Below are positions 52,494-60,621 of a stretch of 64,000 nucleotides of DNA, one piece after another. The stretch is taken from positions 1 through 64,000 of the forward strand of contig CALXRC010000007.1 of the NCBI GenBank assembly GCA_944390865.1, given 5' to 3'. The stretch's first letter is position 1. Every line of letters begins with the position of its first letter. The notes below the pieces were generated by a model, which saw only the letters and a program-made list of their open reading frames with translations, did no database searches and was not told where the DNA came from. This stretch comes from an uncultured Spirochaetales bacterium (GTDB taxonomy: Bacteria > Spirochaetota > Spirochaetia > Sphaerochaetales > Sphaerochaetaceae). The translations under genes were made by a program, and so were the position numbers.

Positions 52494-52617
52494 AGCTGAT
52501 AGCCTATTTCTTTCTCAAGCGCACAGTTAGGCAAAAAAATGCAAGAGCTTTGCCTAATATTGAACAATATTGCCGGAGCGCAGAAATTTCACAGAAAATT
52601 CAAATCCGCCTCTGCTG

Positions 52618-54567
52618 TCACAGCCCCAGGAAGGTCCTGAAATCATCCGCTTTCATCGGAGGCGAGAAGAAATAGCCCTGAAGCTCCAGTTCAGGCGAGA
52701 ATGAACGAGCATAGTCAAACTGACGCCCGTTCTCCACACCTTCGATGATCACCTTAGAGCCGGACTTGATGAAGGCTGGTATGACTGCCTTGAGGAAGAT
52801 GTCTGTTCTGGAATCAGAAAGGGCCTTTGCGAAAAGAGACTTGTCTATCTTTATGCAGTCAAAGGGCAGAGACAGAAAGCGGTGTGCCGAGGCATAGCCT
52901 TCTCCAAAATCGTCAAGATACACGCCCACCCCTCTGTCCTGGAAGATTCTCATTATCCTGCAGGCCTCGTCATAGTTTTCAATGACGCTGGATTCAGTGA
53001 TTTCGATCTTGAGAAAGGAAGCGTCAATATTGAAAGAGTCAATGAGGCTGATGACCTTGTCTGCAATGGAATAATTGTTCAGCTGGCGGGCAGAGAAGTT
53101 CAGAGATATGACGCACGGCTCAATGTTCTTCGCAGCGCAGTCACTGATCAGCTCGCAGCTCTTTCTGACAACAAAGAGAAGAATGTCATCGATGGAGCCT
53201 TCCGCCTCTGCGACAGGAATGAATTTTGCAGGGCTGAGGTACAGGCCTATCTTGGGATCATACAGGCGGACCAGACATTCTGCCTTCCTGATGAAGTTGC
53301 CCTGAGTATCGTAGACAGGCTGGAACTCCACTTCAAATTCCGCGTTCTGCAGTGCCACTGCTATGTGATTATTCGTGTTGATGATTTCCATCAGCCTCAG
53401 GTCGCAGACTGTGAGGCTGATCTCATCTCCCGTCCAGGAATAGAGACCGTCGTTCATTGAGGCGAAATCATAGCGGGCAAAGGAGAAATAGTTCAGCACC
53501 TTCATCACTTCATCAGGACTTGATGCGGATACCGGACAGGGAACAAGAAGGATCCTTGAGGCCAGACGTCCGTTGAAGGAGCCGGCACTGACGCTTTCCT
53601 TAAGCGCGCTGACAATGCTTATGCAGGAAGTCCTGCACTCTTTTTTCGCGGGAGGAGGCCCTATCAGTATGAAAGTGCCGTCATCTATTCTGAAAGCCTG
53701 CCTGATTCCCACAGCTGTTCTCAGTCTCCCGCTCACTTCTTTCAGTATGGCTTTCACAGTGTCATCACTGTAATACTTCTCAATGGTGTCGAAGCTGGAG
53801 AACTGCACCTTGATGACGGAAAACTCATCCCTGCGTCTGAAGTAATAGCTCAGTGAAGACTGCATCATCTTCCTGTTTCCCAGCTGTGTGGTCTCATCCA
53901 TCAGGAGGGAACTTGTCGTGAGATTGACAAAGTAAAAGAAAAGCAGAAGCGAGAATATGATTGTTGTCATTCTCATTACCGGCCAGATTATCTGGAAAAA
54001 GAGCAGCAGGATGACGACAAAAGGAAGATACGTCATCACCCTCCTGATCTGAGGCTGCAGCGCGTCTCTTTCCTGGAAAAGGACAATGGCAGTTATGGCG
54101 GTCTCAGACATCAGGAGCAGGCTGAAGATGCTGTATGAAAGCGAGAACTCAGGCATTCCGTCAGCGGAAATGCTGAAAAAGAGCCTTGTCTTCGCATTTG
54201 CCGCCACCAGCAGGACTGAAAAGATGACAAGCGCAGCTCCGAAGATGTTTATCGGCTTCAGGTTGAGGCTGAGCTGAGAATCATGCTTGAGCGCTGTGAG
54301 TATGTACATCATGTAAATGGTCGCGAGAAGCTGGGTCAGGACAATGCTGGCTGACCAGCTGAGAAAGGTGAAGACCGCAGAGCGGCCGGCAAGGAGTATG
54401 GCTATGATGTTGAAGACAGTGAAGACAATTGTCGCGCCAAGCAGAAAGAGGAAGGACTCTTTCTTCCTGCCTGGATACATCGTCTCCTCCCCTGTCACAT
54501 AAATGAGAATTGCAAGCGGGAAGATCAGTGCGGCAATATCAGTTGTCACCAGTGCATGCTCAAACAT
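52618..54567 (-). CDS. membrane c-di-GMP phosphodiesterase (degenerate GGDEF, intact EAL)
   Basis: 649 residues from ATG 54567. Residues 1-225 hold about seven membrane helices. The GGDEF domain (about 230-390) has RIDDGTF where GGDEF should be, so it cannot make c-di-GMP. The EAL domain (about 400-645) has AECLVRL (Glu kept), LNFSARQLNN, EITES, DDFGEGYAS, KIDKS, EGVE and QGYFF: all metal and catalytic residues are present, so c-di-GMP breakdown is likely. -10 TATAAT ends six bases before the ATG. An upstream TTG at 54594 would extend it by nine codons. Confidence 0.9.
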   Translation of the reverse strand: MFEHALVTTDIAALIFPLAILIYVTGEETMYPGRKKESFLFLLGATIVFTVFNIIAILLAGRSAVFTFLSWSASIVLTQLLATIYMMYILTALKHDSQLSLNLKPINIFGAALVIFSVLLVAANAKTRLFFSISADGMPEFSLSYSIFSLLLMSETAITAIVLFQERDALQPQIRRVMTYLPFVVILLLFFQIIWPVMRMTTIIFSLLLFFYFVNLTTSSLLMDETTQLGNRKMMQSSLSYYFRRRDEFSVIKVQFSSFDTIEKYYSDDTVKAILKEVSGRLRTAVGIRQAFRIDDGTFILIGPPPAKKECRTSCISIVSALKESVSAGSFNGRLASRILLVPCPVSASSPDEVMKVLNYFSFARYDFASMNDGLYSWTGDEISLTVCDLRLMEIINTNNHIAVALQNAEFEVEFQPVYDTQGNFIRKAECLVRLYDPKIGLYLSPAKFIPVAEAEGSIDDILLFVVRKSCELISDCAAKNIEPCVISLNFSARQLNNYSIADKVISLIDSFNIDASFLKIEITESSVIENYDEACRIMRIFQDRGVGVYLDDFGEGYASAHRFLSLPFDCIKIDKSLFAKALSDSRTDIFLKAVIPAFIKSGSKVIIEGVENGRQFDYARSFSPELELQGYFFSPPMKADDFRTFLGL

Positions 54568-54573
54568 AGAACA

Positions 54574-54603
54574 ATTATAAGAGATTGTGAGCAATAATTG
54601 TAA
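54574..54603 (-). promoter_or_regulatory. promoter of the GGDEF-EAL gene
   Basis: Minus strand: TTACAA (54598-54603) and TATAAT (54574-54579) separated by 18 bases. The predicted start falls on the first base of the ATG at 54567, a leaderless arrangement. Confidence 0.5.
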
Positions 54604-54623
54604 GATTCTTTTTTTCTGCTATC

Positions 54624-55247
54624 ATGGAAGTCATGTTTGATGCCCACTGTCACATGGGATTAGCGTATTCAGATGCAATTGTCTGCACCAGCAGGACAGA
54701 CGAGTACGGCGCCGTCAGCTCATATCCCCTTCACTCTTTCGGAATACTGAGAAAGGACGGAGGCGATTTGAGACTGCTGGCTCAGGCTCTGGAAAATGAT
54801 GAAAAAGCCATGGTCGGAGAGTTTGGACTTGACTCGCGCTTCAATGAAGGAGATGAGCTTTTCCTCAGCCAGCTGAAGCTTGCAAAAGACCTGGCAAGGC
54901 CCTTCACTCTCCATGTCGTCCACAGGCACAGCGAAGTGATCAGAGCGCTGAAAAAGATAAAGCCTGTCTGTCCCTTCATTGTCCACGGCTACACGTCAAG
55001 CGCCCAGCTTGCCGCTGAATACGCAAGGCTTGGCGGCTTTATTTCACTCAGCCCGCTTTCTGCCAGGACGAGGGATTATGAGAAACTTCTGGCTCTGCCC
55101 TTCCTGCTTGAAAGCGACATGCCCCTGAGCGCGGAAAGTCTGGCCGTCCTTGACAGCTGGTACGAGAAAGCGGCGTCAGACATGAAGACAGAAAGAGAAA
55201 GACTTGAGGAAATGATAAATGAGCGAAAAGCAGTTTTCACGACTTGA
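54624..55247 (+). CDS. TatD-family metal-dependent hydrolase
   Basis: 207 residues, shorter than the usual 255-265. FDAHCHMG (H-x-H), VGEFGLD (Glu), TLHVVHRHSE (His), IVHGYTSS (His) and LLESDMP (Asp) cover the metal site. The family includes DNases and deacylases. An equally good start lies at ATG 54633. It overlaps the tcdA start by 29 bases. Confidence 0.85.
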   Translation: MEVMFDAHCHMGLAYSDAIVCTSRTDEYGAVSSYPLHSFGILRKDGGDLRLLAQALENDEKAMVGEFGLDSRFNEGDELFLSQLKLAKDLARPFTLHVVHRHSEVIRALKKIKPVCPFIVHGYTSSAQLAAEYARLGGFISLSPLSARTRDYEKLLALPFLLESDMPLSAESLAVLDSWYEKAASDMKTERERLEEMINERKAVFTT

Positions 55248-55950
55248 GAGGCTGATTGGAAAGGAGGCGGTTGAGCGTCTTCATTCAGCCCGTGCAGTGG
55301 TTTTCGGAGTGGGTGCCGTCGGCGGCCATGCCTTTGAAAGCCTTGTAAGATGCGGAATCGGAAACATCACAATAGTGGATTTCGACGTAGTTGAGGAGTC
55401 CAACATCAACAGGCAGATCATCGCGCTTCACAGCACAGTGGGAATGGAAAAAGTGACTGCTGCCTCCCGGCGCGCTCTCGACATATACCCGCAGCTTAAA
55501 ATCAAAGCGGTCAATGCATTCGCAGACAGCAGCAACATCCCCTCCTTGATAGAAGGAGCAGATGCCGTGCTTGACTGCATTGACACTGTCTCGTCAAAGC
55601 TTGAGATCATACGCTCCTGCCAGAATCAGGGCATCTGGATGATCTCATCAATGGGAGCGGCTCTGCGCAGGGATCTGAGCCAGATCAGATTTGCAAGCCT
55701 TGACCAGACAAGCGGCTGTCCGCTGGCACGCGCCCTGAGGACAAGGGTGAGAAAGGCAGGGCTCAGCGCCCGCGTCCCTGTAGTCTATTCTCCAGAGCAG
55801 GTGGTCTTTGACTACACTCAGGAAAATGATGAGAGGGCGGACGAAAGAAGAAAGCAGATAAGCCTTGGAAGCCTGCCGACAATAACAGCCGCCTTCGGCC
55901 AGTACATGGCCCAGGGTGCCATAAATCATATCCTGGGCGCTTCAGGCTAA
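55219..55950 (+). CDS. tcdA: tRNA threonylcarbamoyladenosine dehydratase
   Basis: 243 residues. A ThiF/MoeB-type fold: VFGVGAVGGHAFESLVRCG (ATP loop), IVDFDVVEESNINRQ and the catalytic segment VLDCIDTVSSKLEI. TcdA makes the cyclic form of t6A in tRNA. Function rests on family resemblance to TcdA (YgdL), whose usual partner genes csdA/csdE are not here. Confidence 0.9.
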   Translation: MSEKQFSRLERLIGKEAVERLHSARAVVFGVGAVGGHAFESLVRCGIGNITIVDFDVVEESNINRQIIALHSTVGMEKVTAASRRALDIYPQLKIKAVNAFADSSNIPSLIEGADAVLDCIDTVSSKLEIIRSCQNQGIWMISSMGAALRRDLSQIRFASLDQTSGCPLARALRTRVRKAGLSARVPVVYSPEQVVFDYTQENDERADERRKQISLGSLPTITAAFGQYMAQGAINHILGASG

Positions 55951-56508
55951 CGTGGCATGCTCAAAGAACTCAGGGCGGTGGAAATCAGGCTCCTGAGTGC
56001 TTATCGGCGCGAAGGACAGGAAGTGAGGCTCCCTGAGCTCATCGCCGCACTTGTACAGGTTGAAGGCGATATCAGCAGGAATGCCGCTGATCAGTCCGAG
56101 ACGGGCCAGATCAACGCTTATCTTCATTTCCCAGCGGCTGCGCTTGTTGTTGTTTTCCAGAATCGCAACATCAGTGCTGACAGCGCTGCGCTCTTCAGCA
56201 GAGTATCTGATCCGGTCCTTTCTTCCGGGTCCGTGGCAGGCAAGAAAGGCCCCTGAGGCGCTGCATTCGATGTTTGTGTATTCATCGCTGTCCTCTGCCT
56301 TGATGAATATTTCCACGCAGCTGTCGGTCCACACCATGCCGTTTGGCTCATTGACCATTCTTCTCAGCTCACTCTCGCTGACAGAGAAGTTCACGTGCAG
56401 CACGGTTCCGGTATGAAAGACGACAGCGCTTGCGCTTACATTCTCCCTCCTGCTGCCCCACAGATAGTTGTCGAGTTTAAGCTCTACAGGTTTCTCGCTG
56501 ATAATCAT
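55942..56508 (-). CDS. CBM9-like protein
   Basis: 188 residues. LNDYLWG-type LDNYLWGSRRENV at the start, MVWTDSCVEIFIKAED, the central ALDLARLGL-like RSRWEMKISVDLARLGL and the final EPDFHRPEFF give the pattern of carbohydrate-binding family 9-like proteins. No signal peptide. Its role is unknown. It converges on tcdA with a nine-base overlap. Confidence 0.75.
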   Translation of the reverse strand: MIISEKPVELKLDNYLWGSRRENVSASAVVFHTGTVLHVNFSVSESELRRMVNEPNGMVWTDSCVEIFIKAEDSDEYTNIECSASGAFLACHGPGRKDRIRYSAEERSAVSTDVAILENNNKRSRWEMKISVDLARLGLISGIPADIAFNLYKCGDELREPHFLSFAPISTQEPDFHRPEFFEHATLA

Positions 56509-56531
56509 AAAAAAAGAATAGCATGTAAAAG

Positions 56532-56564
56532 CAAAAAAATACAGGAACCGTCTGACGGTTCCTG
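56532..56564 (-). terminator. terminator of the small ribosomal protein gene
   Basis: Minus strand CAGGAACCG-TCAGA-CGGTTCCTG followed by TATTTTTTTGC, about 30 bases after the small gene. Confidence 0.8.
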
Positions 56565-56593
56565 CATCGCACTTTACGCACTCAGAAAAAGAG

Positions 56594-56683
56594 TTACTTC
56601 TTCTTATGTCTGTTAGCTCTTAATCTCTTCTTCCTCTTGTGAGTCGCAATCTTGTGCTTCTTTCTTTTCCTACCACAAGGCAC
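56594..56683 (-). CDS. AURKAIP1/COX24-type ribosomal protein, 29 residues
   Basis: GTG 56683 with AAGGAG eight bases before it; stop TAA 56594-56596. The peptide has PCGRKRKKHKIATHKRKK followed by RLRANRHKKK, matching the tiny AURKAIP1/COX24 domain proteins of the bacterial 30S subunit. Almost half of its residues are lysine or arginine. It is a single-gene transcription unit with its own promoter and terminator. Confidence 0.88.
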   Translation of the reverse strand: MPCGRKRKKHKIATHKRKKRLRANRHKKK

Positions 56684-56701
56684 GGTTGTTACTCCTTATA
56701 T

Positions 56702-56713
56702 TTCCAATTGGAA
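56702..56713. repeat. perfect palindrome TTCCAATTGGAA in the small-gene leader
   Basis: Twelve bases, perfect, 10-20 bases upstream of the ribosome binding site. Second of two palindromes in the leader. Confidence 0.5.
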
Positions 56714-56716
56714 TTT

Positions 56717-56728
56717 ATGTAATTACAT
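56717..56728. repeat. perfect palindrome ATGTAATTACAT in the small-gene leader
   Basis: Twelve bases, perfect, covering the expected transcription start. It lies 15 bases (centre to centre) from the other palindrome. Confidence 0.5.
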
Positions 56729-56734
56729 TTGGCC

Positions 56735-56764
56735 ATTATGCTCACTGCAGGCATTCTTTGTCAA
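56735..56764 (-). promoter_or_regulatory. promoter of the small ribosomal protein gene
   Basis: Minus strand: TTGACA (56759-56764) and CATAAT (56735-56740) with 18 bases between. Confidence 0.65.
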
Positions 56765-56885
56765 TAGCCGCAGGACAGCCTTTCTTGTTGATGAGGCGAT
56801 GCAGCAGATGACAAAAGAGTGCCTGCCCTTACAGCGCGGAAGGAGGGCAGTTTTCCATGCATCACTGAAAGAAAATCTTCAGCAT

Positions 56886-58157
56886 TCAGAACAGCCACTC
56901 TCCCTGCACTGCCTTGTGAAGCACGCTGCCGTCAGGATTGAGGTAGATATAGCGCTCGACGCGTTCTGCGACGGTCAGACCGTCCAGCATTGTGGGAAGC
57001 CTGCTGTCATCGAGCACAAGAATATCTGCATCACAGCCCGGCTCAAAGGATCCGGCTGAACCGAAGAATGAGCCGCCTGCCTTGCTTGCCATGTAGAATG
57101 CGCTGGTGAAGTCAAGAGGCTTCAGGTCCTGGTCTACATGACGCCACCTGAGCTTGCTGATCCTGACTGCATCACAGATGGCCCTGAACATGGAGAGACT
57201 GGCTCCGCCAGCGACATCAGTGGCAAGCGCGATGTTGCATCCGCGCTCAAGATAGTACCGGGCTCCCATCATTCCGGATGACAGGTTCGTATTTGAATCA
57301 GGACAGTGGGCAATATAGATATTGCTGTTCTCCAGCAGCTCCTCTTCCCTGCCGTAGGAATAGACGCAGTGCGCCATTATTGTCCTGACCCTGCCCCACA
57401 GTCCCAGTTTGTCATACGCATCTGCATAGGATGAGGAAGAAGGCATGAGCTCGCTTACCCAGTCAAGCTCTCCCGGGTTTTCAGAAAGATGACTCTGCAG
57501 CGGAATGTCATACTTCACGGCCAGCTCACCGAGAGCCATGGAAAGTCTGTCGCTGCAGCTTGGAATGAAGCGCGGCGTCACGATTGGATAGACTCTGGAG
57601 AAGGAGGACCTGACCTGCTTTATGTACTCTTCTTCACTCTTGATGGCCTCAGCTGTATCCTCTATGAGAATGTCAGGGCTGTTGCGGTCCATTGAGACCT
57701 TGCCCACATAGCTTATGAGGCCGGACTCTTCCAGCTGCCTGCACAGCAGGAGGCTTGAGTCCTTATGTATTGTCGCGAAAATGCAGCTGCGCGTTGTCGG
57801 GCTTTTGAGCATGTCATCGACAAAGATCCTGTAGGCCTTCTCTGCATAGGAGGGATCACAGTACATGGCTTCCTGAGGAAAGGTATGATTGTTGAGCCAG
57901 TCGAGCAGCTCCTCATCCATCCACAGCCCCCTGAACTGATACTGGCTTGCGTGAATATGCAGATCAGTCAGACCGGGAATGATGAGACGGCCAGAATAGT
58001 CATATTTGTCAAGACCGCTGTACCTGCCGGGAAGCTTTTCATAAATTCCTTCGACCCTGCCGTCAATGACAACGAGCCAGGACGACGGGCAGCTTGTTTT
58101 CTTGTCATACTGCGGCGTGAAGAAGATATCACCGCGGAGAGCAAAACTTCTTTCCAT
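56886..58157 (-). CDS. guaD: guanine deaminase
   Basis: 423 residues from ATG 58157, with GGGAG six bases upstream. PGLTDLHIHASQYQFRG carries the H-x-H zinc ligands, then HLSEN, MAHCVYS and ATDVAGG complete the amidohydrolase site; HASQ is characteristic of guanine deaminase. It turns guanine into xanthine, which together with guaB belongs to purine recycling. Confidence 0.88.
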   Translation of the reverse strand: MERSFALRGDIFFTPQYDKKTSCPSSWLVVIDGRVEGIYEKLPGRYSGLDKYDYSGRLIIPGLTDLHIHASQYQFRGLWMDEELLDWLNNHTFPQEAMYCDPSYAEKAYRIFVDDMLKSPTTRSCIFATIHKDSSLLLCRQLEESGLISYVGKVSMDRNSPDILIEDTAEAIKSEEEYIKQVRSSFSRVYPIVTPRFIPSCSDRLSMALGELAVKYDIPLQSHLSENPGELDWVSELMPSSSSYADAYDKLGLWGRVRTIMAHCVYSYGREEELLENSNIYIAHCPDSNTNLSSGMMGARYYLERGCNIALATDVAGGASLSMFRAICDAVRISKLRWRHVDQDLKPLDFTSAFYMASKAGGSFFGSAGSFEPGCDADILVLDDSRLPTMLDGLTVAERVERYIYLNPDGSVLHKAVQGEWLF

Positions 58158-58306
58158 AACATACTCCCGGGCGGGGCCTGTATTTCCCTGCGCCGCCCTC
58201 AATTTTACCACAGATACGCAGGAAGGATGTGAAAATTTTGTTTTTCGCATTTTTCTCTACCCTTTTTGCCCATATTGCGTTAATCTTTTCTTGTCAGGGG
58301 AAATTG

Positions 58307-59668
58307 ATGAAGATTCTCATTCTCGGGTTAGGAACAAACGGCGGAGGCCTCTCCGCGGCACTTTATTTTGCAAAACGCGGCAAAGATTGTGTACGCGTGT
58401 CTGACAGCGCCCCCCGTTCCGCCTTTGCCCTGGTGCCTGATCAGCTTGAGAGCCTGGGCGTTGAGTGCCACTTCAGCCAGGCGGATCCCCGCGACGACAT
58501 CAAATGGGCCGATATTGTGATAAAGAATCCGGCAGTGCCGCAGAGCCTGCCGCAGCTTTCCCTCGCAAGGCGCATTGCAAATGACTTTTCCTTCCTTTTC
58601 AGCAGCCCTCTGATAAAAGACATTAAGCTGATTGCAGTTACAGGGACAAAGGGAAAATCGACAACTGTCGCCGCAGTCCAGCACGGTCTGAATGAACTTG
58701 GGCAGGAAGCCCTGATCTGCGGCAATATCGGCATATCAGCCTTCAGTGTGCTTGAGGAGCTTGAGAAAAGGGAAAGGGAAGGAAGAAAGCCCCCGCTTTA
58801 CATTGTGATGGAGATGTCCAGCTGGCAGATTCACGACACCTATGTCTCTCTCAACGGCTTCATGCCCCGCTTGCGCCTTGCGATACTGACAAGCGTTTAT
58901 GCCGATCATCTGAACAGCTATGACACTATGAGAGAGTACTATGAGGACAAGCTTAGGCTTTTCGGCACTCACTGCGAAGCGATACTTGTCAATGAAAACG
59001 ACAGGAAGTTCTTTCTTGAGCACACCTTCGGGCTGAAAAAGCTTGTCTCAGCCTTTCCCGGCTACAAGAATCCGTTCAGGGAGAAAAAAATGGAGCTTCA
59101 GTGCGCCTACTCTGCCCTCAGGCTCCTGGGCCTGGAGCGCAGGAAAGTGATAAGCGCCCTCAGCTCATACAAGGGGATGCCGCACAGAATCGAGCAGGTT
59201 GCCTTATATAAGGACCTCATGTTCGTCAATGACTCAGCGGCAACGATTGCCGAGGCCGTGACCTTCACGATGAAAAACCTGGCTCCGCTCTCGACGCACC
59301 TAATCTGCGGAGGCACAGACAAGAACCTGAGCGGAAGCGGAATGCTGGATGCACTTCAGATGGCAACCTCCGTCACGCTGCTTGACGGGTCTTTCACCCG
59401 CAATGAGCTGATGCCAATGATGAAGGAAAGAAAGATGAAGTATTCAGGTCCTTTTGACAATATGAAGGACGCCTTTGACGCGGCGCTTGAGCAGGCGGTA
59501 AAGAAACGCAAGGCCTTCAAGCAGGTGCAGTGCATCCTGCTTTCTCCGGGAGCCGCGAGCTTTGAGCTTTTCAAGAATGAGTTTGACAGAGGCAACCAGT
59601 TCAAGTTCCTCGTCAAGCGCTATATAGCATTCGACAGCGGCAGGGAAAGCTTTCCGCTTGAAAGCTAG
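58307..59668 (+). CDS. murD: UDP-N-acetylmuramoyl-L-alanine:D-glutamate ligase
   Basis: 453 residues from ATG 58307 (CAGGGG upstream). LGLGTNGGGLSAALYF, the ATP loop VTGTKGKSTT near residue 113, the NxxxDHL-type YADHLNSYD and HRIEQVALYKDLMFVNDSAAT are all Mur ligase blocks. It adds D-glutamate to UDP-MurNAc-L-Ala in the cytosol. It stands outside any mra cluster. It converges on the FemAB gene with a four-base overlap. Confidence 0.93.
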   Translation: MKILILGLGTNGGGLSAALYFAKRGKDCVRVSDSAPRSAFALVPDQLESLGVECHFSQADPRDDIKWADIVIKNPAVPQSLPQLSLARRIANDFSFLFSSPLIKDIKLIAVTGTKGKSTTVAAVQHGLNELGQEALICGNIGISAFSVLEELEKREREGRKPPLYIVMEMSSWQIHDTYVSLNGFMPRLRLAILTSVYADHLNSYDTMREYYEDKLRLFGTHCEAILVNENDRKFFLEHTFGLKKLVSAFPGYKNPFREKKMELQCAYSALRLLGLERRKVISALSSYKGMPHRIEQVALYKDLMFVNDSAATIAEAVTFTMKNLAPLSTHLICGGTDKNLSGSGMLDALQMATSVTLLDGSFTRNELMPMMKERKMKYSGPFDNMKDAFDAALEQAVKKRKAFKQVQCILLSPGAASFELFKNEFDRGNQFKFLVKRYIAFDSGRESFPLES

Positions 59669-60621
59669 CCTCTCTTCTCCCGTGCATGCCTGAAGCGCAG
59701 GCTGTCGGCAAAGCGGAACAGCCTTGCGGCCGGACTGATATAAAGGTAATCAGCAGTAGCAGGCCGCTGCACCACATCGCCATTGAAACCTGTCTTGAAA
59801 ACTGTAAGGGATGAAAGATGGTCCCCCTCCCTGCCGATGCCAAACAGATCATAGCACTCGACACCGGCCTTTTTCGCCTCCTCAATGGCTGCGGCCTGCA
59901 GGCTGTAGCCGCATGACACGCCTTTTGAAACAAAAGAGGAGGAGCCGAAAAGATATACCTCCTCATTGGGAGTACGCAGCGTAATGATTCCTCCCGTGAT
60001 CTTCCCATCCGCCCGGGCCAGATAAAGCAGAGGCTTTGTTTTCTCATCGCCAAGCGAGAGGAATGTGCGCAGATAGACACGGCTCCTGCAGCTGAAGCTG
60101 TCGCGCTGGCCTGTATGGACATAAGTGTCATACCAGGCGCTGAAGTCCTCTTCGCTTCCGTTCCAGAGCCTTACAGTCACGCCTTCCTCTTTTTTAAGGT
60201 TGCGTCTGACCCGGCTTCTGAACGCAAGAGGCCTTGTCAGATCAAGCCTCACTGTCAGTTCAGGCTGCACACTCGAGCTGCAGGTCCTGAAGCGCCTGCT
60301 GCCAGGACGGGCATTCCAGGCAAGATCAAGCCTGAGGAGAATCGTCGATGAAGGAAGGTATTTCCTCACTTTGCGGGCAAAGGCTTCAAGATCAGCACAG
60401 GAGATGCTGCTGTCAAAGCAGAACGGGGAGTAAGCGATATAAAACAGTCCTGCCAGCTTTCTGACAAGGACCAGCACTGTGCCGTTATAGGAATCACAGG
60501 CCAGATAAAAGGCAAAAGGAGACCATGAAACGGTCTCCTTCAGCTTTGCCCAGAAAGTGCTCTGGAAGGGATTCCTCCCCTCCAGCTCTTCAATGCTGAC
60601 CGGCTTAACCGACAGGTCCAT
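59665..60621 (-). CDS. FemAB-like aminoacyl/peptidoglycan transferase
   Basis: 318 residues from ATG 60621 with AGGAAG seven bases before it. Two GNAT-like halves are visible; FQSTFWAKLKE, RRNLKKEEGVTVR and the C-terminal GITLRTPNEEVYLFGSSS region match FemAB/FemX-type transferases. These add amino acids from aminoacyl-tRNA to peptidoglycan precursors or other peptides. Lying beside murD supports an envelope role. It overlaps the end of metG by 17 bases. Confidence 0.8.
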   Translation of the reverse strand: MDLSVKPVSIEELEGRNPFQSTFWAKLKETVSWSPFAFYLACDSYNGTVLVLVRKLAGLFYIAYSPFCFDSSISCADLEAFARKVRKYLPSSTILLRLDLAWNARPGSRRFRTCSSSVQPELTVRLDLTRPLAFRSRVRRNLKKEEGVTVRLWNGSEEDFSAWYDTYVHTGQRDSFSCRSRVYLRTFLSLGDEKTKPLLYLARADGKITGGIITLRTPNEEVYLFGSSSFVSKGVSCGYSLQAAAIEEAKKAGVECYDLFGIGREGDHLSSLTVFKTGFNGDVVQRPATADYLYISPAARLFRFADSLRFRHAREKRG

